Below are positions 15,764 through 24,995 of a DNA stretch of 64,000 nucleotides, piece after piece. Made by a program: the position numbers and the translations under genes. The stretch spans positions 1-64,000 of the forward strand of contig JAEUUO010000023.1 in NCBI GenBank assembly GCA_016787575.1, written 5' to 3'. How positions within the stretch are numbered: the stretch's first letter is position 1; every line of letters begins with the position of its first letter. Under the pieces are notes generated by a model. The model was not told the DNA's origin. It worked only from the letters and a program-made list of their open reading frames with translations, and did no database searches. Origin of the DNA: Saprospiraceae bacterium. Lineage in GTDB: Bacteria; Bacteroidota; Bacteroidia; Chitinophagales; Saprospiraceae.

Positions 15764-17560
15764 CTATTGAACTTTATCACCACGTAAAACGCGAAATCGT
15801 TTACGCGCTTCTACGGCCAATACAGAATTGCTAAAATCTACAAATAATTTTTCATACAATTCTTTTGCTTTTTCTTTATCGTTGAGTTGGTAATCGTAAA
15901 TTTTTGCCAACTCGTATAAAGCGTTATCTGCCCGAATTTCTTCTTTATGTTTTTCTAATATGAGATTGTATTTTTGAATGGCTGCCTCTGTTTGCTTTTG
16001 ATGGTAATAAATTTTAGCTTCCAAAAACCAAACATCGTCTTCCAGATATTTAGAATCAGGATCTGTGAATGGAATTTGATTTAATTTAATGAGCGCAGAG
16101 TCGTATTGATTTTGAAAGACTTTCAGCTCAGCTTGTGAATACAACAATAAAGATTCTCCGGTGGTATCCTGATTTAAATTATCCTGTATAAACACGGATA
16201 AATCGATTGCATCATTTGAGATGAGTTTACTTGTAGCCCGTTTTAAAATACTAAATTGTTCCTGGGCCCAACTAAAATCTCCGGCAAAATAGGACAGTCG
16301 TGCATTCCGAAAGCGTGCCATTTCGCCCAGTTCGTCTTCTTTAAAATCTTTATCAACTTGAGAATATAAAAGACTGGCTTCCCAACGTTCTCCACTAATT
16401 AAATAATAATCAGCAAGGTCCAGTTTGGCTTGAGCCTTCAAGTGCATTTCAACGTAATTGCTGTTTACTACTTCAAGTAAGATGCTGATCGCTTTAGGTA
16501 AATTATTTAAATATCTTGCTTCTAATTCAGCGTATTCTATTAGTAGAGAAGCAGATAAATAATTGCTTCCAAATTCATTTTTATAATTTTGGTAATCCCC
16601 TTCAAGTGCAATTAAATCTTGCGTTTTGTAGTCATTGCGGTCTACGATCATGCGTCTTCTGCAAGCTAAAACTTGTCGATTGGCATCGTGATAGTATGAC
16701 CCTGACGGACCAGCCTCCCGGATGTAATTAAATCCATCAATGGCTGTTCGTAAATCATTATCCACTGCAGCGGCCATTGCTAAATTGTAAACGCGGGTTC
16801 CATTTTCTTTCAGTTTACGATCCAGAGCCTTTGCTTGACGAAGTGCACCGGCATAATCTTTCATTTGAGTTAAGGCCCATTGTAAAAGTTCAGCTTCCGG
16901 AATCGCTTCTGGATTTTTTTCAAGTCGTTGATAAATTTGATCTGTTAATAACTGGTATTGTTCAGGACTTAAATAAGCAATCAATAAACTTTGTACGCTC
17001 ATCAGCTGTACTGAATTGTTTTCAATGCCATCCAACAGATAACGGACCATGGTTTCAACATCCCCTTTTCTTCTATACAAATCGGCCAGATTGTATGTAA
17101 AATAGGCTTGCGGTTTTAGAATTTTTTCACCTTTTTCATATGTTTTAATTGCCAGGTCGTATCGGGCATTTTGTATAAAGACATTGGCAAGCCGGTGGAT
17201 GACGGAAACATCAGGCCCCAATTTATCAATTGCCTCATTAAATTGTTTTTCAGCTTTTTCAGGTTGGTTGCGGTTGATTAAAAGATTGCCATACGTAGCA
17301 TATAAACTAACTTCTCTCGGTCTTTTATTAATTTCAGATCTCACAATGTCCTCACATTCCTCATAGCGTTTCAACAGCATTAAACAATCAAGATACCGGC
17401 TGAAGAAATTGTCATTACCCGGATTTTTTTGATACATGGACTGATACAAGCTTGCTGCTTTTTCATACTCCCCGTCATTAAAGTATTGTTGGGCCAACCG
17501 CGGATCTTGAGCCTTTAAAAACGAGTTACATAAAAGAAAGAGAAGAATAAAATTGCGCAT
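15764..17560 (-). CDS. Secreted or periplasmic tetratricopeptide-repeat protein
   Basis: A signal peptide (MRNFILLFLLCNSFLKAQ) is followed by TPR repeats: DPRLAQQYFNDGEYEKAASLYQSMYQKNPGN, then a chain of 34-residue helical hairpins through about residue 240, a middle region (SLLIEYAELEARYLNNLPKAISIL), and a C-terminal group (AELKVFQNQYDSALIKLNQI, AIQKYNLILEKHKEEIRADNALYELAKIYDY) resembling BamD/YbgF-type repeats. TPR proteins scaffold complexes, and no enzymatic domain is seen. The Omp28-like gene lies 60 bp upstream on the same strand and the barrel gene beyond it, so an envelope role with them is possible but inferred. 598 aa, ATG start. Confidence 0.85.
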   Translation of the reverse strand: MRNFILLFLLCNSFLKAQDPRLAQQYFNDGEYEKAASLYQSMYQKNPGNDNFFSRYLDCLMLLKRYEECEDIVRSEINKRPREVSLYATYGNLLINRNQPEKAEKQFNEAIDKLGPDVSVIHRLANVFIQNARYDLAIKTYEKGEKILKPQAYFTYNLADLYRRKGDVETMVRYLLDGIENNSVQLMSVQSLLIAYLSPEQYQLLTDQIYQRLEKNPEAIPEAELLQWALTQMKDYAGALRQAKALDRKLKENGTRVYNLAMAAAVDNDLRTAIDGFNYIREAGPSGSYYHDANRQVLACRRRMIVDRNDYKTQDLIALEGDYQNYKNEFGSNYLSASLLIEYAELEARYLNNLPKAISILLEVVNSNYVEMHLKAQAKLDLADYYLISGERWEASLLYSQVDKDFKEDELGEMARFRNARLSYFAGDFSWAQEQFSILKRATSKLISNDAIDLSVFIQDNLNQDTTGESLLLYSQAELKVFQNQYDSALIKLNQIPFTDPDSKYLEDDVWFLEAKIYYHQKQTEAAIQKYNLILEKHKEEIRADNALYELAKIYDYQLNDKEKAKELYEKLFVDFSNSVLAVEARKRFRVLRGDKVQ

Positions 17561-17620
17561 TGTATGTAAAACGAATTTTTAAGGTAAATAGTTTTTGAAT
17601 GGAAGCCACAATTCCAGAGA

Positions 17621-18451
17621 TTATTTCAATTTAACTTCTGCTGCTTGAAGTATGTATTTTTCATTTTCATCCAGAGAAACATATGCAAAAAGTTCGCAAT
17701 TTTCCGGTTTCCAAAGAATGTTGTCAATTGGTAAGGTGAAGTTGTATTCTTTTTCCAGACTTTGGTTAACAGCTATTCCATCTCCAATTTTATCACCTGG
17801 GATGGATGAAAGCATTTTGCGTAAAGCATGGCTGTGTACAAAGTCAATTAATTTGCCGGTGTTATCCAATTGATCAGCAATGATTTGAGATTCAGTAATA
17901 CCGCAATGAATGTGTAATGGTTTTGAAAGTGCTTCCAATCCTTTAACGGTTAATTTTACTTTCAGTTCACGGCTTGTTTCATTGTATGTTTTATCAATAA
18001 GCAATTCAACCACAGGATCTTTTTTTAGTTCCTCTTCTACAATCCCTCTCCAACTATCCGGAGAGCCATAGCGGTAGGTTTGATTGGCAGCATCATACAA
18101 TCGGTTTATGGCAGCTTCCGGTTTGGAAAACCAGCTTCCTAAAAATGTTTCAATCGCCTGGGCATCTGGTGTTCTCAAATTAACCTGTCCGGCAGTAGCC
18201 GGTGCTCCTAAAAAATTTGAATGAACAGCAACTACCACCACATTTTCAGGATAAGCATTTCGGATGGCAGTAGTTTGTGCAATCCCTTTAGGACAATTTA
18301 CACAAGAAGCACCTGTAAATTCCTCTATTAAAACTACCCGTTTTGTTTTTTCCGGAGTTGTAGTGTTGTTGTTTAAAGGAATTTCAACTTCCCAATCCGA
18401 ACAAGAAACAAGAAATAAAATGGAAATTAAGGGGAGGACTATTTTTTTCAT
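17621..18451 (-). CDS. Omp28-related outer membrane lipoprotein
   Basis: Lipoprotein signal MKKIVLPLISILFLVSC with a lipobox Cys at residue 17 followed by SDWEVEIP. The mature part has a thioredoxin-like start, KRVVLIEEFTGASCVNCPKGI, with a CVNC (CxxC) motif, then VVVVAVHSNFLGAP. This matches the Omp28 family named after Porphyromonas gingivalis Omp28, a surface lipoprotein. CxxC in a thioredoxin fold suggests thiol redox activity, not demonstrated for the family as far as I know. A heptamer array separates it from the upstream barrel gene on the same strand, and a TlpA-like thioredoxin lies just beyond, divergently oriented. This grouping suggests a shared envelope redox role. Confidence 0.88.
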   Translation of the reverse strand: MKKIVLPLISILFLVSCSDWEVEIPLNNNTTTPEKTKRVVLIEEFTGASCVNCPKGIAQTTAIRNAYPENVVVVAVHSNFLGAPATAGQVNLRTPDAQAIETFLGSWFSKPEAAINRLYDAANQTYRYGSPDSWRGIVEEELKKDPVVELLIDKTYNETSRELKVKLTVKGLEALSKPLHIHCGITESQIIADQLDNTGKLIDFVHSHALRKMLSSIPGDKIGDGIAVNQSLEKEYNFTLPIDNILWKPENCELFAYVSLDENEKYILQAAEVKLK

Positions 18452-18502
18452 ATTTTCTAGAATTATTTTGAATGCAAGAACGATTTTTTATAATTTGTGA
18501 AT

Positions 18503-18670
18503 GACTAAAGACTAAAGACTAAAGACTAAAGACCAAAGGCTAAAGGCTAAAGACCATAGACCAAAGTCCAAGGACCAAGGACCAAAGGCTAAAGACCAAC
18601 TACCAACTATCAACTACCAACTATCAACTATCAACTACCAACTATCAACTATCAACTACCAACTACCACC
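18503..18670 (-). repeat. Perfectly in-register heptamer array, 24 units
   Basis: Plus-strand units of exactly 7 bases with no indel run from 18503 to 18670 (24 x 7 = 168). The first thirteen (18503-18593) are GACTAAA x4, GACCAAA, GGCTAAA x2, GACCATA, GACCAAA, GTCCAAG, GACCAAG, GACCAAA and GGCTAAA. A hybrid GACCAAC (18594-18600) follows, then TACCAAC/TATCAAC units to the end. All fit KAYYAAM loosely. The array lies between the barrel gene (its stop is 18674, minus strand) and the Omp28 start, so the mRNA would carry GTTGRTA units followed by TTTAGTC units directly after the barrel stop codon. It has no ORF and no hairpin. Confidence 0.92.
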
Positions 18671-18673
18671 TAA

Positions 18674-20323
18674 TTAAAACGTACTTGTAATACTCAATCG
18701 CATGCCGCTAAATGCAGGTTCCAATCTGCAAATGCCGCCAGAACAAATGATACCTTCCCGTTGCTGAACATATCTTAGACCAAATCGATTCGATCCCTTT
18801 GTATAAACCATACCCCCTGAGATATAATGAAGGTCATCGTGTCCTTTGGTTGGTTTTGCATTGTACATATCAGAAATTTCAAATAAGAAATGAGGTGCAA
18901 CTCCCAATTCAGCCAATCCAAAAATCCAGGAACCGGTATCGTGATCGTTATTCATGTACTGTGATTCAATGCGTAAGGAAGTTTTACGAGTGAAGCGATA
19001 TAAATATTCAACAAAAGGCGTGATGGTTTTTACATTTGCTTCGCCTACTTTTTGATAATATAAATCCAAATTAAAAAACTGCTGTTGAATGCCTCCGGTC
19101 AATTGCCATTTTTGATCGTGCTTATAAATCGCTTCTGCGTAAACTTCATAATAATATTTTTTATCAAAATTTTTATCGCGGATATCCGAATAATTTAAAG
19201 AAAGATTCCAATGTTCACCTAATCCATATTTGATATCAAACTGGAATGCCATTTCATCTAAAAATTGAGTAGCAGGATAATAAAAAGATGTTAAGCGAAA
19301 GGTATTGATTTTAGCCATGGGTGGAATGTATCCAATCAATCCATTGTTTTTACTGAGTAAGGGTTCGGTGCGAAATAAAAATCCATCTGTGCGTTTAAAT
19401 TCAGCAGTAATTCCTAATTTATGTTTGGCATAAGACAGGCTGGTGTAATACACTGTGCCTTTTTTTGAAACGAGTTTTCCAATCGTAGTGGTAGTTATGG
19501 AATCTATTGGATCCCGTTTGATCGCTTTGTCGTCTTCAAAAATATCGCTTGGTTTAAAAGCAGTTTCAAAATACCAGGAAAAATCTTTCCAATTAAGATT
19601 ATTAAACACACTAACTGCATTGCTATTGTAATACGGATTAAATTGATCAACGGGATGATAGTTTGTTGAAAGAATACCTGTTAACTGATTGACGATGGCT
19701 TCACCAAAAGTGCGATTGACAAATCCAAAACCAGGGGCAATACTCCAGCTGCTGCTATCAGTTGGTTTATAAAATCCAGAAACTGCGACTCCCTTAAGAA
19801 CTGCATTGTAGGAATCGAACAAATTCTTTTGTTTGCCAACAAATCCCCGAACAGACCAATTGTCATTCCATTTATATTTTCCGGACACTCCAATTAGAGC
19901 ATTGTCTATGAGCTGTGCGCGTTCTTCATATGCGCGGTAAATAATGCCACTTCCAATCTGGTCGTAGAGATAACCGGCTGCAACTTCAAATTGATCCGTT
20001 TCTTTTTGAATATACCATTTCCCGATCCCAAAATCAGTATGAGATGCTACCGGATTTCGCAAATTGGAGTTATTAAATGCATCAAAACGGATGGCACCGG
20101 TAAAACCCTGATAGGAAGCAGTAAGATCCAACCAGGATTCAGATCCAAATAATTGATGTGAATATTGTGGACTTTTATAGGCTTCCCTTAAACTATCCCG
20201 TATAAATAAGTTGGCATTGGTTTGAAATCCGCCCCCCAAAACCAATTGGTCTTGTGCATGTACAAGCTTGATATTGAATACGATACAACAAATTAAGCTA
20301 CACTTTTTAATCAGGTTAAACAT
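18674..20323 (-). CDS. Outer-membrane beta-barrel protein, DUF6029-like
   Basis: A signal peptide (MFNLIKKCSLICCIVFNIKLVHAQ) precedes about 525 residues rich in alternating aromatic/hydrophobic strands (GFTGAIRFDAFNNS, WYIQKETDQFEVAAGYLYD, WNLSLNYSDIRD, GMRLSITSTF) ending in Phe. This suits a large outer-membrane barrel. I recall such proteins, annotated DUF6029, lying beside Omp28-like lipoproteins and TlpA-like thioredoxins in Bacteroidota; the family assignment is from memory. SGGICRLEPAF near the C-terminus carries a Cys pair with CSGGIC. It is divergent from the TlpA gene (79 bp between starts), with the Omp28 gene downstream after a heptamer array. The ligand or cargo is unknown. Confidence 0.65.
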   Translation of the reverse strand: MFNLIKKCSLICCIVFNIKLVHAQDQLVLGGGFQTNANLFIRDSLREAYKSPQYSHQLFGSESWLDLTASYQGFTGAIRFDAFNNSNLRNPVASHTDFGIGKWYIQKETDQFEVAAGYLYDQIGSGIIYRAYEERAQLIDNALIGVSGKYKWNDNWSVRGFVGKQKNLFDSYNAVLKGVAVSGFYKPTDSSSWSIAPGFGFVNRTFGEAIVNQLTGILSTNYHPVDQFNPYYNSNAVSVFNNLNWKDFSWYFETAFKPSDIFEDDKAIKRDPIDSITTTTIGKLVSKKGTVYYTSLSYAKHKLGITAEFKRTDGFLFRTEPLLSKNNGLIGYIPPMAKINTFRLTSFYYPATQFLDEMAFQFDIKYGLGEHWNLSLNYSDIRDKNFDKKYYYEVYAEAIYKHDQKWQLTGGIQQQFFNLDLYYQKVGEANVKTITPFVEYLYRFTRKTSLRIESQYMNNDHDTGSWIFGLAELGVAPHFLFEISDMYNAKPTKGHDDLHYISGGMVYTKGSNRFGLRYVQQREGIICSGGICRLEPAFSGMRLSITSTF

Positions 20324-20402
20324 TCGTTAATTGATTTATGCAGGGATAAAGTAACGGAATATTTTAAAGAATTTTACAGCATCAAAAAAACAAATAAATC
20401 AA

Positions 20403-20894
20403 ATGAAAACCTTTTCAGCCTTTGGCCTTATTTTAAGTTTTACACTTTTATCCTTTACAATTGGCGACAAAAAATTTCCAACTGCCAATTTGAAATCACT
20501 GGATGGAAAAGCAATTAACCTGAATGCCAGTTTTGCAAAAAATAAATTGACGGTTATCAGTTTTTGGGCAACCTGGTGCTCCCCTTGTAAAAAAGAGCTG
20601 GATGCGATCAAACCGCTTTATCCGGAATGGCAGAAAATGGGTGTCGAGCTCGTAGCTGTTACCATTGACGATGCACAGGCTCTTAATAAAGTAAAACCAT
20701 TGGTTAGCCAAAAGGCCTGGGATTATACCATCTTATCGGATGCAAATAAAGACATGCTCCGCAACTTAAATTTTCAATCAATTCCACAGACTTTTGTGGT
20801 TGATGCAAGCGGCACGATCCTTTATACACACAATGGTTATACCCCCGGAGATGAATATGAACTTGAGAATAAACTCAAGTCATTTTTGAAGTAA
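20403..20894 (+). CDS. TlpA-family thioredoxin-like protein
   Basis: Exported thiol-disulfide oxidoreductase. A signal sequence (MKTFSAFGLILSFTLLSFTIG) precedes a redoxin domain: FPTANLKSLDGKAINLNASFAKNKLTVISFWATWCSPCKKEL with active-site Cys59 and Cys62 (WCSPC), the cis-Pro segment FQSIPQTFVVDASG (about 125-138) and a short C-terminal helix. The 163 aa are normal for TlpA/ResA proteins. It starts 79 bp from the divergent outer-membrane barrel gene, and the Omp28-like CxxC lipoprotein lies in the barrel operon, so a shared envelope redox function is plausible. A strong hairpin follows at 20920-20955. Confidence 0.93.
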   Translation: MKTFSAFGLILSFTLLSFTIGDKKFPTANLKSLDGKAINLNASFAKNKLTVISFWATWCSPCKKELDAIKPLYPEWQKMGVELVAVTIDDAQALNKVKPLVSQKAWDYTILSDANKDMLRNLNFQSIPQTFVVDASGTILYTHNGYTPGDEYELENKLKSFLK

Positions 20895-20919
20895 TTTTTC
20901 AAAAATATTTTTTATTGAC

Positions 20920-20955
20920 AAATTAGCCGAAAAACCTCGAATTTTCGGCTAATTT
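20920..20955 (+). terminator. Perfect 14-bp inverted repeat after the TlpA gene
   Basis: The arm AAATTAGCCGAAAA (20920-20933) is the exact reverse complement of TTTTCGGCTAATTT (20942-20955), with an 8-nt loop. It lies 25 bp after the TlpA stop and 38 bp before the gyrB promoter box. There is no clean T-run after the stem, so it is a likely but not textbook terminator or mRNA-stabilising hairpin. Confidence 0.65.
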
Positions 20956-20993
20956 AATGCATCTAAAAGCCTGAAATTGCGGCTTGAAATTGC

Positions 20994-21001
20994 TATCTTT
21001 G
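20994..21001 (+). promoter_or_regulatory. -7 promoter box TATCTTTG of gyrB
   Basis: Exact TAnnTTTG, 23 nt before the gyrB ATG. TTG at 20977-20979 is a possible -33 element but lies only 14 bp upstream of the box. Confidence 0.6.
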
Positions 21002-21018
21002 CAGTCCATTTTCAATAA

Positions 21019-22959
<1,941 letters not shown>

Positions 22960-23010
22960 TTTATCTAGAATTCAACATTGAAAATCATTTTACAGATTTA
23001 ATTTATTTGT

Positions 23011-24555
23011 GTGGACGATTTATTTAAAAAGCTGGTCTCTCATTGTAAAGAATACGGATTCATCTACCCGTCATCTGAAATTTATGACGGATTAAGTGCT
23101 GTATATGATTATGCACCGAATGGTGTAGAATTGAAAAACAATATTAAAACCTATTGGTGGAAAAGCATGGTTCAAATGCATCAGCACATTGTTGGATTGG
23201 ATGCAGCAATTTTTATGCATCCAAAAACCTGGAAAGCTTCAGGACATGTCGATGCTTTTAATGATCCTTTGGTTGATAATAAAGATTCAAAAAAAAGATA
23301 TCGGGCAGACCAGTTAATCGAAAATTTTCTTGATAAACTGGATGAAAAAATTAATAAAGAAGTTGAAAAAGCGCAAAAGCGATTTGGAAATCAATTTGAT
23401 GAAAAATTATATCGCGAAACAAATCCCCGAATTCAGGAACTAAAAACCAAATGGATTCAGGTCAATGACCGCTTAGTTAAATCCATGTCAGAAAATGATA
23501 TGGCTGCTTTAAAACAATTGATTGAAGACTGTGAAATTGCCGATCCGGATTCAGGTTCAAGAAACTGGACGGAGGTTCGTCAATTTAACCTGATGTTTAA
23601 TACCCAATTGGGAAACATTGCAGGAGAAGAGGGAAAACTTTACTTGCGCCCGGAAACGGCCCAGGGAATATTTGTAAATTTTCTGAATGTACAGAAGACC
23701 AGTCGTTTAAAAATTCCATTTGGCATAGCACAAATTGGTAAAGCATTTAGAAATGAAATCGTTGCACGGCAGTTTATTTTCCGCATGCGTGAATTTGAGC
23801 AAATGGAAATGCAGTTTTTTGTTAAACCGGGTGAAGAAATGCAATGGTATGCCTATTGGAAATCTAAGCGCATGGCTTGGCATTTGGCTTTGGGAACACC
23901 TGCCCATAAATTGAAATTTCACGATCATGAAAATCTGGCGCATTATGCCAATGCAGCCGTTGACATTCAGTATGATTTTCCATTTGGATTTAAAGAATTG
24001 GAAGGCATTCATTCACGAACTGATTTTGATTTAAAAAGTCATCAGGAATTATCCGGGAAGAAATTGCAATATTTTGATTCAGAATTAAATGAAAATTACA
24101 TTCCCTATGTTGTTGAAACATCGATTGGATGTGATCGAATGTTTTTAGCTTTACTCAGCAATGCGTATACTGAAGAATCGGTTCCGGATTCAGAAGGAGA
24201 AGCATCTACCCGTGTGGTTTTAAAATTACATCCGGCGATTGCTCCTGTTAAATGTGCCATTTTACCTTTGCTAAAAAACAAACCAGAGCTTGTTGATAAG
24301 GCGAAAAGAATTTTTGATGATCTGAAATTTACATTTTTATGTCAGTACGATGATAAGGATGCAATTGGAAGAAGATATCGCCGGCAAGATGCCATTGGAA
24401 CTCCTTTTTGCATCACCGTAGATTTTGAAAGTCTTGAAAATGATACAGTCACCATCCGCGAACGGGATAGTTTGAAACAAGAGCGGGTATCTATAGCTGC
24501 CATTGAAAAAATAATAGGTGATAAAATATCCTGGAAGACGCTTTTTGAAAATTAA
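23011..24555 (+). CDS. glyS: Glycine--tRNA ligase (single-chain dimeric type)
   Basis: Class II synthetase charging tRNA-Gly, of the eukaryote/archaea-like alpha2 type and not the bacterial alpha2beta2 type. Visible are the N-terminal YGFIYPSSEIYDGLSAVYDYAPNGVELKNNIKTYWW, an insertion rich in charged residues (about 90-180), the ETAQGIFVNF stretch, motif 2 region IGKAFRNEIVARQFIFRMREFEQMEMQFF, motif 3 region ETSIGCDRMFLALL, and the anticodon-binding domain (about 410-514: KCAILPLLKNKPELVDKA, RRYRRQDAIGTPFCITVDFES). 514 aa is normal. The start is GTG, with no in-frame ATG that keeps the conserved N-terminus. The GNAT gene follows 3 bp after the stop. Confidence 0.95.
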   Translation: MDDLFKKLVSHCKEYGFIYPSSEIYDGLSAVYDYAPNGVELKNNIKTYWWKSMVQMHQHIVGLDAAIFMHPKTWKASGHVDAFNDPLVDNKDSKKRYRADQLIENFLDKLDEKINKEVEKAQKRFGNQFDEKLYRETNPRIQELKTKWIQVNDRLVKSMSENDMAALKQLIEDCEIADPDSGSRNWTEVRQFNLMFNTQLGNIAGEEGKLYLRPETAQGIFVNFLNVQKTSRLKIPFGIAQIGKAFRNEIVARQFIFRMREFEQMEMQFFVKPGEEMQWYAYWKSKRMAWHLALGTPAHKLKFHDHENLAHYANAAVDIQYDFPFGFKELEGIHSRTDFDLKSHQELSGKKLQYFDSELNENYIPYVVETSIGCDRMFLALLSNAYTEESVPDSEGEASTRVVLKLHPAIAPVKCAILPLLKNKPELVDKAKRIFDDLKFTFLCQYDDKDAIGRRYRRQDAIGTPFCITVDFESLENDTVTIRERDSLKQERVSIAAIEKIIGDKISWKTLFEN

Positions 24556-24558
24556 TGG

Positions 24559-24957
24559 ATGGAAATTATCTATACAGATCAAGACCGGCCAACTATTGAA
24601 GAAATCATAGATTTGTATCTAAGTGCAGGGCTTAAACGTCCTGTAGATGATAGTACACGCATAGAACGAATGTATGCAAATTCAAATTTAATTTTAACTG
24701 CTCGACTAAATGGTCAACTTATTGGAATTGCTCGTTCCTTAACAGATTTTGGTTTTTGTTGCTATTTGTCAGATTTGGCAGTACGAAAAGAATTTCAATC
24801 ATGCGGAATTGGAAAACAATTGGTAGCAAAAACAAAAGAAATCGTCGGAAACCAATGTATGGTTTTGCTATTGGCTGCAGCAAATGCGATAGAATATTAT
24901 CCAAAAATTGGTATGGACAAAGTGGATAACGGATTTATTATTAAGCGAAGCATTTGA
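24559..24957 (+). CDS. GNAT-family N-acetyltransferase
   Basis: A small acyl-CoA-dependent acetyltransferase of unknown substrate. The 132 residues have the GNAT core: YLSDLAVRKEFQSCGIGKQLVAKTKE (about 68-93), where the beta4 strand leads to the acetyl-CoA pyrophosphate loop Q/RxxGxG/A (here QSCGIGK), followed by MVLLLAAANAIEYYPKIGMDKVDNGFIIKR. Similar proteins are often annotated only as GNAT. The ATG at 24559 is 3 bp after the glyS stop, so the genes are probably co-transcribed; an ATG at 24555 overlapping the glyS stop is in another frame. The gene product has no signal peptide. Confidence 0.88.
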   Translation: MEIIYTDQDRPTIEEIIDLYLSAGLKRPVDDSTRIERMYANSNLILTARLNGQLIGIARSLTDFGFCCYLSDLAVRKEFQSCGIGKQLVAKTKEIVGNQCMVLLLAAANAIEYYPKIGMDKVDNGFIIKRSI

Positions 24958-24995
24958 TTGGAAGTATCTAATGATCACCCTTTGATTATAAATTA

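Noticed and set aside
18503..18670. CRISPR or protein-coding tandem repeat
   Set aside because: Units are 7 bp, not a multiple of 3, without spacers and with stop codons in the frames; it is an intergenic heptamer array.
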